From Candidatus Denitrolinea symbiosum (lineage in GTDB: Bacteria; Chloroflexota; Anaerolineae; Anaerolineales; Villigracilaceae): a stretch of 64,000 nt of DNA. The DNA is taken from NCBI GenBank assembly GCA_017312345.1, contig BLAA01000001.1, positions 558,001 to 622,000 on the forward strand, read 5' to 3'. This document shows positions 26,938-34,114 of the stretch, piece by piece; positions within the stretch are counted from its first letter, which is position 1; each line of letters opens with the position of its first letter. Under the pieces are notes generated by a model. The model saw nothing but the letters and a program-made list of their open reading frames with translations, made no database searches and had not been told where the DNA came from. Position numbers and translations under genes: made by a program.

Positions 26938-27843
26938 TCAATTGAGTTCCTGCAACTGGGGTTCGAAGCCGAGCCGGTCGAGCATTTCGGTCAATTCGGG
27001 CCAGGAGAGGGCGCGTCCCTTGCCGGCCACGGCGACGAGCGCGGCTTCCATCATGTTTGTGCCGAACGAGCGTCCGTCCATGACGGGCGTGGTGGTGAGG
27101 AGGTATTTCACGCCGCATTGACGGAAGAGTTCCACGTCTTCGGGCGTGGTGGTGTTTGTCACGATGACCTTGCCCTTCATGTCGTCGGGCATGTTGCGTT
27201 TGATATAGAGACAATCGCCCGCGACGACGGTCGCCCACTGATAGTACTTTTCCCATTTCGGCGTGCGGACGTTCTGCTTTTCGCCCGTCGGGTAGAGCCA
27301 CTCGAACGGGAAGCGCGTCACGATGGGGATCATGATGGCCGCGAGGACGCGCAGCGCGCTCATGGAGCGGAGGGGAATCGGGACGTCGAGCGTGAACATC
27401 AGGTCGCAGAAGACGGTTTCGTAACCCGCCTCGACGAAGGATTTGGAGAGTCCCCAGCGGTCCACGCCGACGGTGATCATCACTTTGCGTCCGCGTTCGT
27501 CGAGGTAATCCTTGATCTTCTTTTCGAGGAAGGCGGGGGCTTTGTTTTCGAGCGTATTTTTCAACCCGCCGCCGTCCACGACGGGAGTCTTTTCGATGTA
27601 GCGCACCAGTTTTTGGACGGAATGGAAGGGATAGAATTTCCCCTCCACGATGGCGCCCAGGTCGGCTCCGCCCACGCCGAAGGCGTCCACTTGCCCGTCG
27701 AGTTCCTTGTATTTGAGCGCGGCGGCTTCCATGTCGCCGTCCGTGCCGATGCGTTCAATGCTGACCTGTTCGCCGAGCAGCGTCACTTCCACTTTCTTGT
27801 TGCGCTTCGACGATCCAATGCTGATGCTGACCGCGCGTTTCAT
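26938..27843 (-). CDS. Conserved protein of unknown function (301 aa)
   Basis: Soluble alpha/beta protein beginning MKRAVSISIGSSKRNKKVEV, with a Gly-rich VDAFGVGGADLGAIVEGKFY and a second Gly-containing segment GAGYETVFCDLMF-like region (EAGYETVFCDLMFTLDVPIP). Similar proteins are sometimes auto-annotated as quinate dehydrogenases, but I see no classical dehydrogenase nucleotide loop and do not adopt that name. GGAGG precedes the ATG and a TATACT box lies about 40 nt upstream. It sits just ahead of the nucleotidyltransferase (50 nt gap), suggesting an operon. Confidence 0.8.
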   Translation of the reverse strand: MKRAVSISIGSSKRNKKVEVTLLGEQVSIERIGTDGDMEAAALKYKELDGQVDAFGVGGADLGAIVEGKFYPFHSVQKLVRYIEKTPVVDGGGLKNTLENKAPAFLEKKIKDYLDERGRKVMITVGVDRWGLSKSFVEAGYETVFCDLMFTLDVPIPLRSMSALRVLAAIMIPIVTRFPFEWLYPTGEKQNVRTPKWEKYYQWATVVAGDCLYIKRNMPDDMKGKVIVTNTTTPEDVELFRQCGVKYLLTTTPVMDGRSFGTNMMEAALVAVAGKGRALSWPELTEMLDRLGFEPQLQELN

Positions 27844-27960
27844 CTACGGGCCTCCTTTGGAAAATCTTCGGCGAGTATACACTGAATTGTAAGAAGATGT
27901 AAAATCAGGACTTCACGAAAGTTTTTCGCGATTCACACCAAAATTGACATGGAGGCTGGC

Positions 27961-28743
27961 ATGGCTCGGAAATTGATGTGGGTTTTTCTCGGTATTTTTA
28001 TCGTTTTGACCGCGTTCAATATCGCGGCGCTGCGCCTGAACCTGAGTTCGCCGTTCTATCTCTTCGTCACGGCCGTCACCCCGCTGTTTGGACTTTTGAC
28101 CGCCCTCCTGCATGCCAGCCTGCGCTGGAACTGGCGCGCCGCGTTGACCCTCTTCGCGGTCTCGTTCGTCGTCAGCCTGGCGTTCGAAAGCGTCGGCGTC
28201 GCCACGGGACTGGTCTACGGGCCGTATCGCTACACCGAAAAACTGGGACCGAAGTTCCTCGGCCTCGTCCCGTACATGATACCGGCCGCGTGGTTCATGA
28301 TGATGTACCCGTCCCTCGTCATCGCGGAGCGCGTCGCGCCGCGCGTCGACGGATGGAAGCGCGGGTTGACGGTCGCCGCGCTCGGCGGGATCGTGATGAC
28401 CGCCTGGGACGTGGTGATGGACCCGATGCTGGTGCGCGGCGGTCACTGGGTCTGGGAGACGAACGGCGCGTACTTCGGCGTCCCGCTTCAAAACTATTGG
28501 GGCTGGTGGCTGACGACGTTCAGCGTGTTCCTCGTCTTCTGGCTGTTGACGCGTCGAAACGGCGACCCCGCGCGGGGTGTGGACGACCGAATCGCGGTCG
28601 CGGTCTACATCGTCACCGGGCTGGGAAACATCCTGACCTGCCTCGATCCCGACGCCGTCCAGCAATTGGGCGGCGCGGCGCTGGCGGGCATCTTTGCGAT
28701 GTCGCCGTGGGCGATCATGGGATGGCTGAAATCCAAAGAATAG
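27961..28743 (+). CDS. Carotenoid biosynthesis protein, CruF-like (DUF422)
   Basis: 260-aa multi-pass membrane protein with about seven helices. It resembles CruF, the carotenoid 1',2'-hydratase family. Characteristic parts are FESVGVATGLVYGPYRYTEK, LVPYMIPAAWFMMMYPS, TAWDVVMDPMLVRGGHWVWE and YFGVPLQNYWGWWLTT. Start at 27961 follows GGAGG by 5 nt. No other carotenoid gene is in the window, so the precise substrate is open. A hairpin (CCGCCCGAC / GTCGGGCGG) at 28749-28772 follows the stop. Confidence 0.8.
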   Translation: MARKLMWVFLGIFIVLTAFNIAALRLNLSSPFYLFVTAVTPLFGLLTALLHASLRWNWRAALTLFAVSFVVSLAFESVGVATGLVYGPYRYTEKLGPKFLGLVPYMIPAAWFMMMYPSLVIAERVAPRVDGWKRGLTVAALGGIVMTAWDVVMDPMLVRGGHWVWETNGAYFGVPLQNYWGWWLTTFSVFLVFWLLTRRNGDPARGVDDRIAVAVYIVTGLGNILTCLDPDAVQQLGGAALAGIFAMSPWAIMGWLKSKE

Positions 28744-28748
28744 AAAAA

Positions 28749-28881
28749 CCGCCCGACAACGAGTCGGGCGGAAATTTGGGAAAGGGGATCCGAAAGTTCT
28801 ACTTTCGGCTTTGGCCGTTGGGAAAGGGAATCCGAAAGTTCTACTTTCGGTTTGGACCAATCCTGAAGTAGAACTTCAGGA
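28749..28881. repeat. Cluster of palindromes after the CruF-like gene
   Basis: Contains a 9-bp-stem hairpin at 28749-28772, two copies of CCGAAAGTTCTACTTTCGG (28790-28808, 28832-28850) spaced 42 nt apart within a direct repeat (GGGAAAGGGNATCCGAAAG), and a related palindrome TCCTGAAGT/ACTTCAGGA at 28861-28881. Between convergent genes. Confidence 0.85.
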
Positions 28882-28895
28882 TTCCAATTGCGAAT

Positions 28896-29570
28896 TTATT
28901 TCACAAAGATCGTGTTGGGAAAACCGAGCGCGGCGAAGAAGCGCAGCAGGTAGGCCTCGGCATTGATCTGCGCCTGTGTGAGAATGCCGTCTTCCATCGC
29001 GGCTTTGAGAATCTCCTGCTCGGCAGTCTGGCGCGCCAGCGTTTCGAGATCGTTGACGCCTTTGGTGAAAATTCCCGTGTTGCGGTCGTAAACGTAGGAT
29101 TTCTCGTTGTTGAGCGTGGCGACGAATACTTCCGCAGACGGCAGGGTCACATATAGCACGCCGCCGTCGTAGCGCATGTGCTGGGGCTCGATCTTGTTCA
29201 TGTCGATGCCCGCGATAACGAGGCCGTGCGCGACGAAGAGCAGTTTGTCGCCGAAGAGGAAGTCGAGGGAGCCTTGTCCGCTTTCCGCGGTGATGACTTT
29301 CTCCACGCTGTATTGGATCGTCTCCAGACGCGCCAGCGCGCGGATCTCGGTGATGTACGTTACCGGGTCGGGGATGATCGTGGGCGTGGGATTCATCAAT
29401 TGCGCCACCTGCGTCTGCATGGACTGGTTGGCCTGCGCCAGGGGCTGGAGCGCGGAGTTGGCGTTGGCCGCGGTCTGATGTACCGCGTCGCGCACGGTGG
29501 TGACGATAAAGTAGATGCCCGCCGCCAGCACGATCAGGAAAATTAGGTTGAACCATCCGTTGTTCTTCAT
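28896..29570 (-). CDS. DUF4230 membrane-anchored protein
   Basis: 224 aa: an N-terminal membrane helix (MKNNGWFNLIFLIVLAAGIY) then a DUF4230 domain. Typical parts are LARLETIQYSVEKVITAE, GDKLLFVAHGLVIAGIDMNK, VTLPSAEVFVATLNNEKSYV, and the C-terminal helical AEQEILKAAMEDGILTQAQ. The start at 29570 was chosen because a TATAAT box ends 7 nt before it (leaderless). A longer in-frame reading to 29816 would run through the promoter and a repeat element. Function unknown. Confidence 0.87.
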   Translation of the reverse strand: MKNNGWFNLIFLIVLAAGIYFIVTTVRDAVHQTAANANSALQPLAQANQSMQTQVAQLMNPTPTIIPDPVTYITEIRALARLETIQYSVEKVITAESGQGSLDFLFGDKLLFVAHGLVIAGIDMNKIEPQHMRYDGGVLYVTLPSAEVFVATLNNEKSYVYDRNTGIFTKGVNDLETLARQTAEQEILKAAMEDGILTQAQINAEAYLLRFFAALGFPNTIFVK

Positions 29571-29626
29571 GCGCGGTATTATAAACCACGAGGGGACAAG
29601 GGAAAAGGATTTTTCCGCCCTGGGTT

Positions 29627-29797
29627 GGCGCGTTTTATGGCCGTAGCAAAGTCGCTTGACAAGTTGGCCGATATGAAACGCGAATAGCGCGAATGGGCGA
29701 ATTTCGCGAATTTTCTTAGGCTTTTTCGCGTCATTCGCAAATTCGCGGCATTCGCGATGAAAATCCTCAGACTTTGCTACAGCCATGGGCGCGTTTT
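29627..29797. mobile_element. MITE-like element with terminal inverted repeats and direct repeats
   Basis: Inverted ends ATGGCCGTAGCAAAGTC (29637-29653) and GACTTTGCTACAGCCAT (29770-29786) match at 16 of 17 positions. The element is about 150 bp and has no ORF. It is flanked by a perfect 10-bp direct repeat GGCGCGTTTT (29627-29636, 29788-29797), as expected for a target-site duplication. The interior is itself partly palindromic (GCGAAT/ATTCGC words). Lies between DUF4230 and the response regulator. Confidence 0.78.
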
Positions 29798-29864
29798 CCC
29801 CGCCCTTGTCAGACATTCCGCCCTCGACTAAAATCCTAGCCTAACCAGAGGAAGTAGAGAAGCA

Positions 29865-30524
29865 ATGGCAAAACAACGCATCCTGCTCGTGGACGACCAT
29901 GAGGTGGTGCGGCTGGGATTAAAATCCCTGCTGGAACGGCACCCCCAGTTCGACGTTATCGGCGAAGCCGGCTCGGCGCGCGAAGCGCTGGAACAGGTCA
30001 ACAGCCTCCAGCCCGACGTGGTGGTGATGGACATCCGCCTGCCGGGAGTTTCAGGGATCGAAGCCTGCGAGGAGATCGTCAACCGCCACCCCAACACCAA
30101 AGTCATTATGCTGACCTCCTACGCGGAGGATGAAATGCTCTTCTCGGCCATCCGCGCCGGGGCTTCGGGCTACATCCTCAAGCAGATCGGGAGCGAGGAC
30201 CTGGTCAAGGCGCTCGAGGCGATCGGACGCGGCGAGGCGCTGCTCGATCCCGCGGTGACCCAGCGCGTCTTCCAGGAAGTCCGCCGCGCGGTCAAGGAGG
30301 AGGAGGCCTCGGCTTTCGCGCATCTCAGCCAGCAGGAGAAGCACGTTCTGCTGCTGGTCTCCGAGGGCAAGACCAACCGCGAGATCGCCAAGAACCTGTT
30401 CCTCGGCGAGGGGACGGTACGGAACTACGTCAGCAGTATCCTTTCCAAACTCGGCATGAACAACCGCGCCGAGGCCGCGGCCTACGCGGTGGAACACAAC
30501 CTGAGGGAATACATCGCCACGTAA
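29865..30524 (+). CDS. NarL/LuxR-family response regulator
   Basis: 219-aa two-component transcription regulator. Receiver domain 1-125: acidic pair DD at 10-11, phospho-acceptor Asp56 in VVMDIRLPG, Thr/Ser at MLTSYAED, and Lys in YILKQIG. A LuxR-type HTH follows ([20 protein letters not shown], then [17 protein letters not shown]). AGAGGAAG precedes the ATG. No histidine kinase adjoins; the GAF kinase at 45549 is a distant candidate only. A terminator-like hairpin (AGCCTGCG / CGCAGGCT with T-run) lies at 30530-30555. Confidence 0.95.
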   Translation: MAKQRILLVDDHEVVRLGLKSLLERHPQFDVIGEAGSAREALEQVNSLQPDVVVMDIRLPGVSGIEACEEIVNRHPNTKVIMLTSYAEDEMLFSAIRAGASGYILKQIGSEDLVKALEAIGRGEALLDPAVTQRVFQEVRRAVKEEEASAFAHLSQQEKHVLLLVSEGKTNREIAKNLFLGEGTVRNYVSSILSKLGMNNRAEAAAYAVEHNLREYIAT

Positions 30525-30559
30525 CCCACAGCCTGCGGAAACGCAGGCTTTTCTTTGTC

Positions 30560-31123
30560 ATGTTCGAACAACCCCTGCTCACCGACAAAGTCGTTTTGCT
30601 GCGCCGCTTCCAGCCGCGCGACGCGGAGGCGCTCTATGCCGCGACGCGCGAATCGCTGGACGATCTCATCCCGTGGATGTCGTGGGCGAATCCCTCCTAC
30701 GCGGGCGCGGACGTGGCCGAATATCTCCGCGTCGTCGCGGACAGTTGGGAGAGCGGACGCTACTACGCCTTCGCCATCGCCGACGCGCGCGACGGGACGC
30801 TGCTCGGCGCGGCCAGTTTGAGTCACGTCCACCCCGTCTATAGTTTTTGCAACCTCGGTTACTGGATCCGCTCTTCGCGCCGCGGCGCCGGTCTCGCCCC
30901 GCGGGCGGCGCGTCTCGCCGCGAAGTACGCCTTCGAGCGTTTGGGACTCCTGCGCGTGGAGATCGTCGTCGCCGTCGAAAACGCGGCCAGCCTCAGGGCC
31001 GCGGAAAAGAGCGGAGCGCGCCGCGAGGGCGTCCTGCGCGACCGCATGACGGTGCGCGAAAAAGTCCACGACGCGGTCATGTTTTCCTTCATCCGCGCGG
31101 ACTTCGGCCTCCCGCCGTTATAA
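30560..31123 (+). CDS. RimJ/RimL-type N-acetyltransferase
   Basis: 187-aa GNAT enzyme that acetylates an N-terminal or small-molecule amine using acetyl-CoA. The opening MFEQPLLTDKVVLLRRFQPR and the acetyl-CoA segment YWIRSSRRGAGLAPRAARLA (RRxGxA/G) are characteristic. The C-terminal NAASLRAAEKSGARREGVLR block is the RimJ/RimL hallmark. It follows a terminator and has no clear ribosome site. Substrate unknown. Confidence 0.92.
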   Translation: MFEQPLLTDKVVLLRRFQPRDAEALYAATRESLDDLIPWMSWANPSYAGADVAEYLRVVADSWESGRYYAFAIADARDGTLLGAASLSHVHPVYSFCNLGYWIRSSRRGAGLAPRAARLAAKYAFERLGLLRVEIVVAVENAASLRAAEKSGARREGVLRDRMTVREKVHDAVMFSFIRADFGLPPL

Positions 31124-31219
31124 AGGATGAAAGCGCCCTCATCTCACGAGATTTTCCTTCGTTGACTCCGCGAAGCGCCCTGTGGGTTGTGACACTTTGT
31201 GTTTAAGAGATTTCCCTGA

Positions 31220-32452
31220 ATGAAAATCCTTTTAGTCAACCAGGTCTTTGTCTCGTTTGACGAGCCGGGCTTCACCCGTCATTTCGAGATGGCGAAATAC
31301 CTGCGCGAGCGCGGACACGAGATGGTTATCGTCGCCAGCGACGTGAACTACCAGACCGGCCGGCGCATCGTGGAGCATCGCGGCTTCATCGCCGAGCAGG
31401 AGATCGAGGGCGTGCGCGTCCTGCGCGGATTCATGCTGCCGTCACTGCACCGCAATTATTTCTGGCGCATCGTCTCGTTCATGGGATTCATGGTCAGCGC
31501 GGTGATCGCCTCGCTGCGCGTCCGCGACGCGGATTTCGTCATCGGCACTTCGCCGCCCATCTTCCAGGCCTTCGCGGCGTGGGTGGCGGCCTTCCTGCTG
31601 CGCAAACCCTTCCTGTTCGAAGTGCGCGATCTCTGGCCGCAGTTCGCCATTGACATGCAGGTCATCAAAAATCCGCTTGTGATCCGCCTCGCCTACATGG
31701 TGGAAAAATTTCTCTACCGCCGCGCGGCGCGCATCCTCGTCAACTCGCCCGCCTATAAAGCCTACATCGTCGGACGCGGCGTCCCTGCCGAAAAGATCGC
31801 CTTCATTTCCTACGGCGCCGACCTCGCGATGTTCATGCCCGAAGCGGACGGTTCCCCCGTCCGCCGCGAACTCGGCCTCGACGACAAGTTCGTCGTCCTC
31901 TACGCCGGCGCGATGGGACAGGCCAACGACGTCTACACCATTCTGCGCGCCGCCCAGCGCCTGCGCGACGACGCGCGCATCCGCTTCGTCCTGTTCGGCG
32001 ACGGGAAGGAGAACGCCAATCTCCGCGCCGAAGCCGAGCGCCTGCGCCTCCCCAACCTGACCTTCGCGGGCGCGGCCCCCAAGACGCGGATGCCCTCCGT
32101 CGTCGCCGCCGCGGACGTGTGCCTCGCCATCCTGATGGACATCCCCGGCTTCCGCATGACGTATCCGAACAAGGTCTTCGACCACATGGCCGCGGGACGC
32201 GCCACCGTCCTCGTGATAGACGGCGTCATCCGCGAGGTCATCGAGGCCAGCGGCGGAGGCGTCTTCGTCCGGCCCGGCGACGACGCGGAACTGGCGCGCG
32301 TCCTGCGCGAACTGTCGAACGACCCCGACCGCGTCCGCGCCATGGGACGCGCGGCGCGCGGCTACCTCGTCCGTCACTTCGACCGCCGCGACAAACTCGC
32401 CGAGACGCTGGCGCTATTCGAGAGCGTCGCGAAAAAAGAGACTCCGCAATGA
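31220..32452 (+). CDS. Family 4 glycosyltransferase
   Basis: 410-aa GT-B enzyme. The N-terminal Rossmann domain begins MKILLVNQVFVSFDEPGFTR; the acceptor-side domain has a membrane-associating helix near residue 90 (FMGFMVSAVIASL). The donor domain has YAGAMGQANDVYTILRAAQ, FAGAAPKTRMPSVVAAADVC, and PNKVFDHMAAGRATVLV with the later E-rich site. Probably adds a sugar to a lipid-linked or surface glycan. It stands alone; the next gene starts its own operon 62 nt downstream. Confidence 0.93.
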   Translation: MKILLVNQVFVSFDEPGFTRHFEMAKYLRERGHEMVIVASDVNYQTGRRIVEHRGFIAEQEIEGVRVLRGFMLPSLHRNYFWRIVSFMGFMVSAVIASLRVRDADFVIGTSPPIFQAFAAWVAAFLLRKPFLFEVRDLWPQFAIDMQVIKNPLVIRLAYMVEKFLYRRAARILVNSPAYKAYIVGRGVPAEKIAFISYGADLAMFMPEADGSPVRRELGLDDKFVVLYAGAMGQANDVYTILRAAQRLRDDARIRFVLFGDGKENANLRAEAERLRLPNLTFAGAAPKTRMPSVVAAADVCLAILMDIPGFRMTYPNKVFDHMAAGRATVLVIDGVIREVIEASGGGVFVRPGDDAELARVLRELSNDPDRVRAMGRAARGYLVRHFDRRDKLAETLALFESVAKKETPQ

Positions 32453-32514
32453 CAATGTAATTTTCCGCCTCATTTCGCCGCTCTTCCTTAAAAGAATTGT
32501 GCTATACTTTTGCC

Positions 32515-32754
32515 ATGCAAACGCCGCGACCGAACTGGACCCTCTGGGCAGAGCAACTCCATCGTTGGCGACTCGACGTCCTCGCCGCCTGGGCGCTCGA
32601 AGCGGGCGCGCCTCTCGCGCTGCTGGGCGCGCAGGCGTTTTTTTTCGCCCGTCCCTTTTTGGGCGCGCAGAGCGAAGCCATCGCGAACATGCTCGAAGAT
32701 GAAAACGAGACGCGCGCCTTTGCCGCGTATTTGCGAGGGGAGGCTTTGGCATGA
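32515..32754 (+). CDS. 79-aa protein, first gene of the DUF6754/GlmL operon
   Basis: Small protein MQTPRPNWTLWAEQLHRWRL..., with a hydrophobic stretch in the middle (LAAWALEAGAPLALLGAQAF) and an acidic end (NMLEDENETRAFAAYLRG). The -10 box TATACT (32503-32508) ends 6 nt before the ATG and no ribosome site is present, so it is leaderless and marks the operon promoter. Its stop overlaps the next ATG (ATGA). Unknown family. Confidence 0.75.
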   Translation: MQTPRPNWTLWAEQLHRWRLDVLAAWALEAGAPLALLGAQAFFFARPFLGAQSEAIANMLEDENETRAFAAYLRGEALA

Positions 32755-33491
32755 ACGAATTGATCGCCCTCGGCCTGACCATCTTCGCGGCCGTCCTCCT
32801 TTTAGCCCTGACCTTCATTAAACGAAAATCGCCGCCCGTCTTCCGCGAGATCGCGGCCTTCACGCGATTGCGGCGGGCGGCGGGAATGTCCGTTGAAGAC
32901 GGGACCCGCCTCCACGTCTCGCTGGGACGCGGCGGGTTGATCTCGCCGCGCGGCGCGGCCTCGTTGTCGTCGCTGGCGTTGCTGCGTCAACTCGGCGAGC
33001 AGACCTCCATCAGCGACCGTCCGCCCGTCGCCACCTCCGGCGACCCGGTGGTGGCCGCGCTTTCACAGGATACTTTGCAGGCCGCCTACCAGGCCGCGGG
33101 CGCGGAGGAGTCCTTCCAACCCGACAGCGGACGCCTCGGCGGTCTGACGCCCTTCTCGTACGCGGCCGGCGCGATGACCGTCGCGCGCCAGGAGCAGGTC
33201 TCCACGAACGCGGCGGTCGGCGATTTCGGCGCGGAGGTCGGCCTGCTGGCCGAGGCCTCCGAGCGCGAGAACGCCGCCCTCATCGCCGCCGCCGTGGACC
33301 CGGCCGCGCAAGCCATCCTGTTCGCGTCCGCGTCCGAGCCGCTGGTGGGCGAGGAGTTGTTCGCCGCGCCCGCCTACGTCGGGAACGACGCGGCCCAGCG
33401 CGCCAGTTTGCGGGTGCAGGACGTCTTGCGCTGGCTGGTCATCCTGGCTCTGCTGGCCGCGGCCGCTTTGAAAATGACGGGACTGCCATGA
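32751..33491 (+). CDS. DUF6754-like membrane protein
   Basis: 246 aa with a helix at each end (about 5-23 and 226-244) and a central soluble domain resembling DUF6754. Recognisable parts: LHVSLGRGGLISPRGAASLS, SFAYAAG-type FSYAAGAMTVARQEQVSTN, FGAEVGLLAEASERENAALI, and FASASEPLVGEELFAAPAYV. The family has no known function. ATGA overlaps join it to both neighbours, so it is translated as part of a fixed gene set. Confidence 0.8.
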   Translation: MNELIALGLTIFAAVLLLALTFIKRKSPPVFREIAAFTRLRRAAGMSVEDGTRLHVSLGRGGLISPRGAASLSSLALLRQLGEQTSISDRPPVATSGDPVVAALSQDTLQAAYQAAGAEESFQPDSGRLGGLTPFSYAAGAMTVARQEQVSTNAAVGDFGAEVGLLAEASERENAALIAAAVDPAAQAILFASASEPLVGEELFAAPAYVGNDAAQRASLRVQDVLRWLVILALLAAAALKMTGLP

Positions 33492-34114
33492 AACCTCGCC
33501 CTGTAGCCGCGGCCATCGCCATTTCGGTCGGCATCATTATCCTGCTGGGCTATTTCCTGCCGATCCCGCTCCTCGTCCCGGTTCGGATCGAACTGCTGCA
33601 TTGGGCGGTGATTTTGGCGGGCGTGGCCGTTCTGGTGGGGGTGGGAAATCTCTTCAGCGTTCATTTTCAGAAATTGCGCCGCCGCGAAAAGGGATCGGTC
33701 TACAGCCTGACTTTGCTCGTGGCGATGCTGGCGACGCTGCTGGTCGGCGTATTGACGGGCCCGGATCATCCGTGGATGCAGGCCGTTGTGACGGCCATCA
33801 TCATCCCGGCGGAGGCCTCGTTGATGGCGCTGCTCGCGGTGACGCTGCTCTACGCCTCCATCCGCCTGCTCCGCCGCCGCGCCGACACGATGACCATCGT
33901 CTTTTTGGGAAGCGCCATCCTGATGCTGGCTGCTTCGATCTCCCTGCCCCTGCTGGGCGAGATCCCCATCCTGGGCGACTGGGTGCGTCCCTGGCTGATC
34001 TATACCCCGGTCGCGGGCGGCGCGCGCGGACTTTTGCTGGGCGTGGCGCTCGGAGCGCTGGTCACCGGCTTGCGCGCGCTCTTCGCCCTTGACCGTCCCT
34101 ACGGGGGAAAATAA
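33488..34114 (+). CDS. Multi-pass membrane protein of the DUF6754/GlmL operon
   Basis: 208 aa with about six helices (for example AAIAISVGIIILLGYFLPI, YSLTLLVAMLATLLVGVLTG, ASLMALLAVTLLYASIRLL). A cluster of basic residues lies after helix 2 (KLRRREKGS) and helix 4 (RRRADT). No catalytic motif. Overlaps the previous gene by ATGA and the next by TAATG. Confidence 0.82.
   Translation: MKPRPVAAAIAISVGIIILLGYFLPIPLLVPVRIELLHWAVILAGVAVLVGVGNLFSVHFQKLRRREKGSVYSLTLLVAMLATLLVGVLTGPDHPWMQAVVTAIIIPAEASLMALLAVTLLYASIRLLRRRADTMTIVFLGSAILMLAASISLPLLGEIPILGDWVRPWLIYTPVAGGARGLLLGVALGALVTGLRALFALDRPYGGK

Noticed and set aside
26938-27843. Quinate 5-dehydrogenase call
   Set aside because: Such a label may be attached to relatives automatically, but no dehydrogenase motif is visible.
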